Positions 1-6,187 of a stretch of DNA of 6,187 nt are shown here, in pieces (the first letter of the stretch is position 1; every line of letters starts with the position of its first letter). The position numbers and the translations under genes are program-made. The stretch is from contig CAIVAH010000227.1 in assembly GCA_903903765.1 (NCBI GenBank), forward strand, positions 1 to 6,187, in the 5' to 3' direction. This DNA comes from an uncultured Methylococcaceae bacterium. Lineage in GTDB: Bacteria > Pseudomonadota > Gammaproteobacteria > Methylococcales > Methylomonadaceae. The notes below the pieces were generated by a model. It saw nothing but the letters and a program-made list of their open reading frames with translations, was not told the DNA's origin and searched no databases.

Positions 1-614
1 ATGCAAACGGCTTGATAAGGGCCTAAGAATTTTAATAAGCCTTGCTGTAATTGTTGGGTAAAAAGTTCACCATCTCGAAAGCAAAAAAACAAAGTGACAG
101 AGAAGGCTCCCAGTTTAAGAGCATTTTTGCTAATGTGATCTATGGCTTGGGTAATTTGACCTAAACTTTGTTTGGCAAGAAAACTGAGTTGGCTAAGGAG
201 TTGGTTTTCATCAATCTTAAATTTAACTATCCAAGTTTTAATATGTGTATTAAGCCAAGGCAGTTTAGCGAGGATATTGTTGAGCTGGTATTTTTCGGGG
301 TTAAAACCATTGATGATACTTTGATAAGCGGCACTAAATTCAATTTGTATAAGATCAATCAGCCAGTAAACCGTTAGGGAGACAAAGATGCCTATAAGGC
401 CAGTCATGATGGCTGAACTTAGGTTGTCTTTGTTATTAAGTTGCTGTCTAAGTATCTGATAAGCGGGCCATAAGACATAGGCGATAATAATGGCCCAAAT
501 AATTGAGATTAAGTAGTCTTTGATGATGACGATGCTTAAAAAACATAAGCCTGTCAACAATAGTAGAGGGATGACCTTTGTCGCCGTTTTGGTTCTTAAT
601 AAATCAGTCATCAT
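1..614 (-). CDS. AI-2E/PerM family membrane transporter, 3' part beyond window
   Basis: Partial gene read from 614 leftward. It is open for 204 codons to the window edge, so the C-terminal part is missing (family members are usually about 340-370 residues). Hydrophobic segments lie at about residues 12-31 and 33-50, another at about 66-89, then a soluble amphipathic stretch at about 90-165, then a membrane segment starting near 167. Residues 176-183 read FFCFRDGE, close to the phenylalanine-rich F-F-x-x-R-D-G signature of the AI-2E family (PF01594), and the two-TM, one-TM, soluble-loop order fits too. Known members include TqsA (AI-2 export) and Na+/H+ or Na+(Li+)/H+ antiporters, so the substrate cannot be named. 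The start is a double ATG (614 and 611). A GCAGG at 621-617 on the minus strand sits 2 nt from the first ATG and 5 nt from the second, which favours 611. It is divergent from apbE. Family call fairly firm, function open. Confidence 0.82.
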   Translation of the reverse strand, partial: MMTDLLRTKTATKVIPLLLLTGLCFLSIVIIKDYLISIIWAIIIAYVLWPAYQILRQQLNNKDNLSSAIMTGLIGIFVSLTVYWLIDLIQIEFSAAYQSIINGFNPEKYQLNNILAKLPWLNTHIKTWIVKFKIDENQLLSQLSFLAKQSLGQITQAIDHISKNALKLGAFSVTLFFCFRDGELFTQQLQQGLLKFLGPYQAVC

Positions 615-697
615 AGCCTGCTAGAAATAAGCTTATAATAGTCACAATGTGTGTGTGTGGCTTTGTGTAATTGAAATTAGCTTAGTAAAAGGTTGTA
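615..697. promoter_or_regulatory. Divergent intergenic region, putative promoters
   Basis: The 83-bp gap between the divergent AI-2E gene and apbE must hold the promoters for both. On the plus strand TATAAT at 634-639 is an exact -10 consensus and would give an apbE leader of about 50 nt, but I find no good -35 at 16-18 bp upstream. On the minus strand the same patch reads TATTAT (640-635), which would give the AI-2E gene a very short leader. A run of six TG units lies at 648-659. The assignment to either gene is a guess from sequence alone. Confidence 0.4.
687..692 (+). promoter_or_regulatory. Ribosome binding site deciding the apbE start
   Basis: AAAAGG lies 5 nt before the ATG at 698, a good Shine-Dalgarno arrangement. 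The next in-frame ATG (749) has only an AAAGG at 725-729, about 19 nt away, which is too far. The site therefore supports the longer start, although the shorter one gives a more typical lipoprotein signal peptide. Confidence 0.5.
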
Positions 698-1774
698 ATG
701 GTATTTAGGTTTTATAATGTATTTAAAGGTAACCATTTAAATTATCAAATGGGTAAACAGTCAAGTAGTTATCTCACCATCATGGGTTTAATGCTTTTTT
801 TAACTGCGTGTTCAGAACCCACTATTCAAAAATTTGAAGGTCATGCACAAGGCACGACTTATCATATCAGTTATTGGTCTAAATTACCGATTGATGCTCA
901 GCTTATAGAAAAAAGCCTCATAGATGAATTAGCTGTGATTGATAAAGTATTGTCTAATTACCGATCTGATTCGACCATTGAAGTGTTTAATAGTAACCAA
1001 AATACCGACAGCCAAGAGGTGGGTGCTGATATTGTTACTTTAGTCAGAACGGCGCATTCAGTTTTTCAAGCGAGTCATGGTTGTTATGATTTAACCACCA
1101 AACCTTTGTTTACGTTGTGGGGTTTTCATGGCGACAACCCTGCAATCCCTACGCAAGAAGTGATCGCGAATATTTTGTCACAAGTGGGTATGGATAAATT
1201 GGAAGTGGTTGATGATACACATTTACGAAAATTACAAGCTAATATTAAAGTAGATGTCTCTTCTATTGCGCAGGGTTTTAGCGTGGGTAGGTTAAGTCGG
1301 CTTTTGGAGCAACAAGGTATCACTGATTATTTGGTAGAAATTGGTGGCGAGTTGCAGACTCGTGGTCATAAGCCTGATGAACAACCTTGGCGGATTGCTT
1401 TAGAAAGACCTTTGCCGGGTGAGCAACACATGCAAAAACGTTTAACTATGCCCACGGATTCGAATATGTCGGTGATGACCTCAGGTACTTATAATCATTA
1501 CTTTGAGCATCAAGGCAAGCGTTATAGCCATATCATTGATGCCCGTAATGGCTGGCCTATTGAGCATGATTTAGTTTCGGTGACGGTCATTACCCCAGAT
1601 CCCACGGTGGCAGATGCTTGGGACACAGCATTGCTGTGTCTAGGGCAAGAGGAAGGTTTAAAAGCCGCTAATGACGCCAATATCCCTGCGTTGTTTATTC
1701 AACAACAGGGTGCAAATCTAATCGAAACCCGAAGTGCTACGCTAGTGGCTTTGGATAAAGTCATCATCGAATAA
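698..1774 (+). CDS. apbE: FAD:protein FMN transferase, ApbE lipoprotein
   Basis: ApbE transfers FMN from FAD to a Thr/Ser of target proteins such as NqrB/NqrC and RnfG, using Mg2+, on the periplasmic side of the envelope. At 358 residues it has the full family length. A lipoprotein signal ends in the lipobox LTAC with Cys38; Ser at +2 predicts outer-membrane sorting. Family motifs in order: QGTTYHISY (51-59), LSNYRSDSTIEVFN (85-98), YDLTTKPLFTLWGF (130-143), VDVSSIAQGFSVG (185-197), YLVEIGGELQTRG (211-223), PWRIALERP (230-238), MTSGTYNHYF (260-269), YSHIIDARNGWP (276-287) and ADAWDTALLCLG (305-316). Asp306 and Thr310 in the last match the Asp/Thr pair that binds Mg2+ in characterised members. 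The start at 698 has the better ribosome binding site; Met18 (749) would give a 20-residue signal peptide. It stops 20 bp before the RND gene, so they probably share a transcript. No nqr or rnf genes are in the window, so its target protein is unknown. Confidence 0.95.
   Translation: MVFRFYNVFKGNHLNYQMGKQSSSYLTIMGLMLFLTACSEPTIQKFEGHAQGTTYHISYWSKLPIDAQLIEKSLIDELAVIDKVLSNYRSDSTIEVFNSNQNTDSQEVGADIVTLVRTAHSVFQASHGCYDLTTKPLFTLWGFHGDNPAIPTQEVIANILSQVGMDKLEVVDDTHLRKLQANIKVDVSSIAQGFSVGRLSRLLEQQGITDYLVEIGGELQTRGHKPDEQPWRIALERPLPGEQHMQKRLTMPTDSNMSVMTSGTYNHYFEHQGKRYSHIIDARNGWPIEHDLVSVTVITPDPTVADAWDTALLCLGQEEGLKAANDANIPALFIQQQGANLIETRSATLVALDKVIIE
1622..1640. repeat. Perfect 19-bp palindrome inside apbE
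   Basis: GACACAGCA (1622-1630) and TGCTGTGTC (1632-1640) are exact reverse complements separated by one T. The element covers codons 309-314 of apbE, directly in the DTALLC part of the Mg2+-binding motif. It is not followed by a T run, so it is not a typical intrinsic terminator. It could form a cruciform or bind a dimeric protein, or it may simply result from the codons needed there. Confidence 0.6.
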
Positions 1775-1794
1775 TTGTAACTGGAACATAACTA

Positions 1795-4458
1795 ATGTCG
1801 TTTAAAACTACTATTGCTAAGGGATTTTCTAATTGGAGTGATTGGACGCTCGCTAATCCAGTTAAAGTGTTAATGTTGGTCGTCGTGTTTACGGTGTTAG
1901 CTTTTGAATATACGGCAAACAATCTAAGTATTGATACCGATACCACGGATATGGTGGCGCCTAATGCACCGTTTCAGAAAAATCTACGCGCATACGAGAA
2001 GGCATTCTCTCAAGATAGTCATACTTTATTGTTGGTGATTGAGTCTGACACGCCTGAATTAACTAAAGCCGCTACTAAAAGATTAAGTCGGATTTTAAGT
2101 GCAGATAAGGTTAATTTTGAGACGGTGTATGTGCCGGGTGATAACGACTTCTTTCATAAAAATGGTTTGCTGTATTTAGAGGGTTCCGAGTTACAAAACT
2201 TGTCTAATCATTTGTCACAAGCGCAGTCATTTATTGGTCGTATTTCTCAAGAACCTAATTTAAGTGGTTTCTTTTCAATCTTTAATGATGCATTAAGCAT
2301 AGAGAATAAAGATCAAGCGGTGCCCATCGATTTGACAGCTTTGGTCGAAAAAGTGAGTTTGTCTTTGCATAGAAGTATGCAAGGTGACACTAATTTGTTG
2401 TCATGGGAAAAGTTAATCGCTGATAAAAAATTAACTGCAGGGCAGGTGGATAAAGGTTTTATTACGGTATCTCCTAAGTTTGATTTTACGCAGATTCGTC
2501 CGGCGGAGAATGCGATTAATGCCATACATAAAGCGGTCGCCGAAATTCAACAAGCGGATCTGCCGCCTGTTAAAGTGTCTATTACGGGTGAAGCCGGTTT
2601 AGAAGATGATGAATTAGTGGGTATGAGTACCGGTACTTTTAATGCTAGTCTTTTTTCAATTGTATTGGTGTTATTCATTTTATTGTTGGCTTATCGTTCG
2701 GTTTTATTAACGATAGCGACTTTAATGTCTTTAGCTTTGGGTATGGTGTTTTGTGGCGCTTTTGCGGCCGGTGCGGTTAAAGAGCTAAACTTAATATCGG
2801 TGGCTTTTGCGGTGTCTAACATTGGTTTAGGGGTTGAGTACGCTATTCATTTTTGTTTGCGTTATCAAGATAACCTTCTGCATCATGTACAAAAAGCCCG
2901 AGCTTTACGAAGTACTTTAATTTCAACCAGTCCATCTTTAATTTTATGTGCTAGCACGACAGCGATTGGTTTGTATGCCTTTGTGCCTACCGATTATAAA
3001 GGCGTGTCTGAGTTAGGTTTATTAGCAGGGACTAGTTTATTTATCTGTTTGGTTGTGACGTTAACGGTGTTGCCTGCATTAATTAGATATATTCCGGCGG
3101 CCCCTGAAAAATTAAAACCAGCTACTTCACATCCTGTATTAGCCACTTTCGCTGAAAAGATGGCGACGTTAACGTTGCACTTTGCTAAACCAATTTCTAT
3201 TATTACCGCTTTGTTGGCGATAGCTTCAATTGCTTTAGTGTTTAAAGTGCAGGTGGATTTTAATCCGATAAATCTTAGAGACCCTCATACAGAGTCAGTT
3301 ATGGCTTTTAAAGAGCTGACTAAAGACCCTGAAACTACACCGATGACTTTAACGGTATTAGCGAACAGCCCTGAAGAAGCTAAAGATTTACAGAAGAAGC
3401 TAGGTGAATTAAAAACGGTTGATAAAACGCTGAGTGTTTTTGATTTTGAACCTACGGATCAAGAAGATAAACTGGCTGTTATTGAAGAAATGGCCTTGTT
3501 GTTAGGTTCGCAAACAAAAGGCTTTCCGCCTTTGGCGGTGGACAATGATCCTATCCCTGGTATCCAAAAACTTATTAAGACCATTGATGTGGCCTTACCT
3601 GAAAAGAAAGATGCTCGTGAGATAGCGGCGCTTAATGGTTTTAAAGTAGAGTTACAGGGTATTTTATTAGAGTTGGATAATCGCCAAGAACCCAGTCGTA
3701 GGCAGTTTATTGAAAAAACCCAAACTACTTTGTTAGGGACTTTGCCGAGTGCGATGAATGAGTTGTTGGGTAGTTTAAAGGCGCAAGAAGTGACTTTGGA
3801 TGATCTGCCCGCTGATTTTAAAATTAGATGGTTAAGTAAAGAAGGTACTTATCGTATTCAGATTTTTCCTAAAAAAGATTTGATTGATTTGGCTAATTTG
3901 CAAGAGTTTATTTCAGATGTGCAAGCGATTGCGCCTAATGCGACGGATTTGCCGGTGATTTATTGGGAGTCTATGAAAGAGGTGGTTTATTCTTTCCAGA
4001 AAGCTATTACTATTGCGTTAGTGGTGATTGCCTTGTTGTTGTATGGCATTAGGCGTAATTTTATCGATACTTTGTTGGTGATGACGCCATTAATATTGGC
4101 TGGCTTGTTTACGATGGCGAGTACGGTGATTACTAATACGCCGATTAATTATGCCAATATTATTGCTTTACCGCTGCTGTTGGGCTTAGGGGTGGATAAC
4201 GGTATTCATATGGTAGAAAAGTTACATCACTCTTTATCTGAAGAACAAAATATCTATCAATCGAGTACGGCCAGAGCTATGTTTTATGGGGCGTTAACCA
4301 CGGCTTCAAGTTTTGGTGGTTTAGCTTTTTCTAGTCATCAAGGTATAGCGAGTATGGGTTTGGTGATTACGATTGGTATCTTTTGGATTATGACTTGTAC
4401 TTTTGTGGTTTTACCGGCATTAAGTAAAGTCGTTTTAAAAGATAGCGTTAAGGCTTAA
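1795..4458 (+). CDS. hpnN: HpnN-like RND/MMPL superfamily transporter
   Basis: A large inner-membrane protein with the duplicated RND layout. TM1 is at about 22-38, a periplasmic domain at about 40-280, and a five-helix block at about 283-300, 304-326, 331-354, 378-397 and 405-429. Then come TM7 (about 463-484), a second periplasmic domain (about 485-730), and five more helices (about 735-752, 757-777, 785-806, 828-846, 853-879). The matching helices of the two halves carry GLGVEYAIHF (344-353) and GLGVDNGIHM (797-806), the conserved acidic motif of MMPL/HpnN-type RND proteins. The N-terminal domain (SHTLLLVIES, 75-84; VPGDNDFF, 113-120; NGLLYLEGSEL, 123-133) and the 887-residue length fit HpnN, which in Burkholderia and Rhodopseudomonas moves hopanoids to the outer membrane. 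Glu348 replaces the Asp I expect in the first motif. No other hopanoid genes are visible, so another lipid substrate is possible. The ATG at 1795 has a weak TGGA 9 nt upstream; it follows apbE by 20 bp. RND/MMPL class is firm, the HpnN name less so. Confidence 0.85.
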   Translation: MSFKTTIAKGFSNWSDWTLANPVKVLMLVVVFTVLAFEYTANNLSIDTDTTDMVAPNAPFQKNLRAYEKAFSQDSHTLLLVIESDTPELTKAATKRLSRILSADKVNFETVYVPGDNDFFHKNGLLYLEGSELQNLSNHLSQAQSFIGRISQEPNLSGFFSIFNDALSIENKDQAVPIDLTALVEKVSLSLHRSMQGDTNLLSWEKLIADKKLTAGQVDKGFITVSPKFDFTQIRPAENAINAIHKAVAEIQQADLPPVKVSITGEAGLEDDELVGMSTGTFNASLFSIVLVLFILLLAYRSVLLTIATLMSLALGMVFCGAFAAGAVKELNLISVAFAVSNIGLGVEYAIHFCLRYQDNLLHHVQKARALRSTLISTSPSLILCASTTAIGLYAFVPTDYKGVSELGLLAGTSLFICLVVTLTVLPALIRYIPAAPEKLKPATSHPVLATFAEKMATLTLHFAKPISIITALLAIASIALVFKVQVDFNPINLRDPHTESVMAFKELTKDPETTPMTLTVLANSPEEAKDLQKKLGELKTVDKTLSVFDFEPTDQEDKLAVIEEMALLLGSQTKGFPPLAVDNDPIPGIQKLIKTIDVALPEKKDAREIAALNGFKVELQGILLELDNRQEPSRRQFIEKTQTTLLGTLPSAMNELLGSLKAQEVTLDDLPADFKIRWLSKEGTYRIQIFPKKDLIDLANLQEFISDVQAIAPNATDLPVIYWESMKEVVYSFQKAITIALVVIALLLYGIRRNFIDTLLVMTPLILAGLFTMASTVITNTPINYANIIALPLLLGLGVDNGIHMVEKLHHSLSEEQNIYQSSTARAMFYGALTTASSFGGLAFSSHQGIASMGLVITIGIFWIMTCTFVVLPALSKVVLKDSVKA
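3526..3538. repeat. Small GC-rich hairpin within hpnN-like gene
   Basis: CCGCC (3526-3530) and GGCGG (3534-3538) are exact inverted repeats around TTT, standing out as GC-rich in an AT-rich gene. It lies in coding sequence for the second periplasmic domain (residues FPPLAV). It may be chance; no poly-T follows. Confidence 0.25.

Positions 4459-6187
<1,729 letters not shown>

Noticed and set aside
168..377. Plus-strand open frame of 69 codons
   Set aside because: It is antisense to the AI-2E family gene, which has recognisable family features across the same stretch; there is no ribosome binding site or homology that I recognise.
1126..1323. Minus-strand open frame of 65 codons within apbE
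   Set aside because: It is the reverse of conserved ApbE motifs and has no domain features of its own.
1523..1558. Ala in place of the usual Pro in the ApbE HIID-x-R-x-G motif as a sign of altered function
   Set aside because: As far as I recall DAR variants are common in the family, and the remaining catalytic and metal-binding motifs are intact.
1764..1946. Minus-strand open frame of 60 codons across the apbE/hpnN junction
   Set aside because: It covers the start of the RND gene in reverse and has no convincing start signal or recognisable sequence.
2313..2525. Minus-strand open frame of 70 codons within the RND gene
   Set aside because: Shadow of the periplasmic domain coding sequence; no supporting features.

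Overview
The window looks like an ordinary chromosomal stretch from a low-to-moderate GC gammaproteobacterium. The seryl-tRNA synthetase is clearly of the E. coli-like gammaproteobacterial type, and all genes share the same A/T-leaning codon style. The large RND protein resembles HpnN, the hopanoid-associated transporter, so a hopanoid-making lineage is a reasonable guess (for example Methylococcales methanotrophs or sulfur-oxidising relatives). That assignment is inference and not shown by the sequence.

Layout: positions 1-614 hold the N-terminal ~204 residues of an AI-2E/PerM-type membrane protein on the minus strand, cut off by the left edge. An 83-bp divergent intergenic region (615-697) carries a consensus-like TATAAT and a short TG repeat. 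On the plus strand follow apbE (698-1774, FAD:protein FMN transferase lipoprotein), then an 887-residue HpnN-like RND/MMPL transporter (1795-4458) only 20 bp downstream. After a 70-bp gap comes serS (4529-5821, complete). The window ends in the first ~124 residues of a secreted SEL1-repeat protein (from 5814), whose start codon lies inside the 3' end of serS.

The four plus-strand genes are co-directional and tightly spaced. apbE-hpnN is very probably one transcript, and serS and the SEL1 gene are probably translationally coupled. No single pathway links them. ApbE flavinylates periplasmic electron-transfer proteins, the RND protein probably moves lipids across the envelope, SerRS is housekeeping, and the SEL1 protein is an exported protein of unknown role. 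I see no mobile element, CRISPR array, RNA gene or defence system, and nothing that I would call a new biological system. The most useful points are the hpnN-like gene with no hopanoid genes beside it, its Asp-to-Glu difference in a likely proton-relay position, the serS/SEL1 overlap, and a perfect 19-bp palindrome inside apbE.
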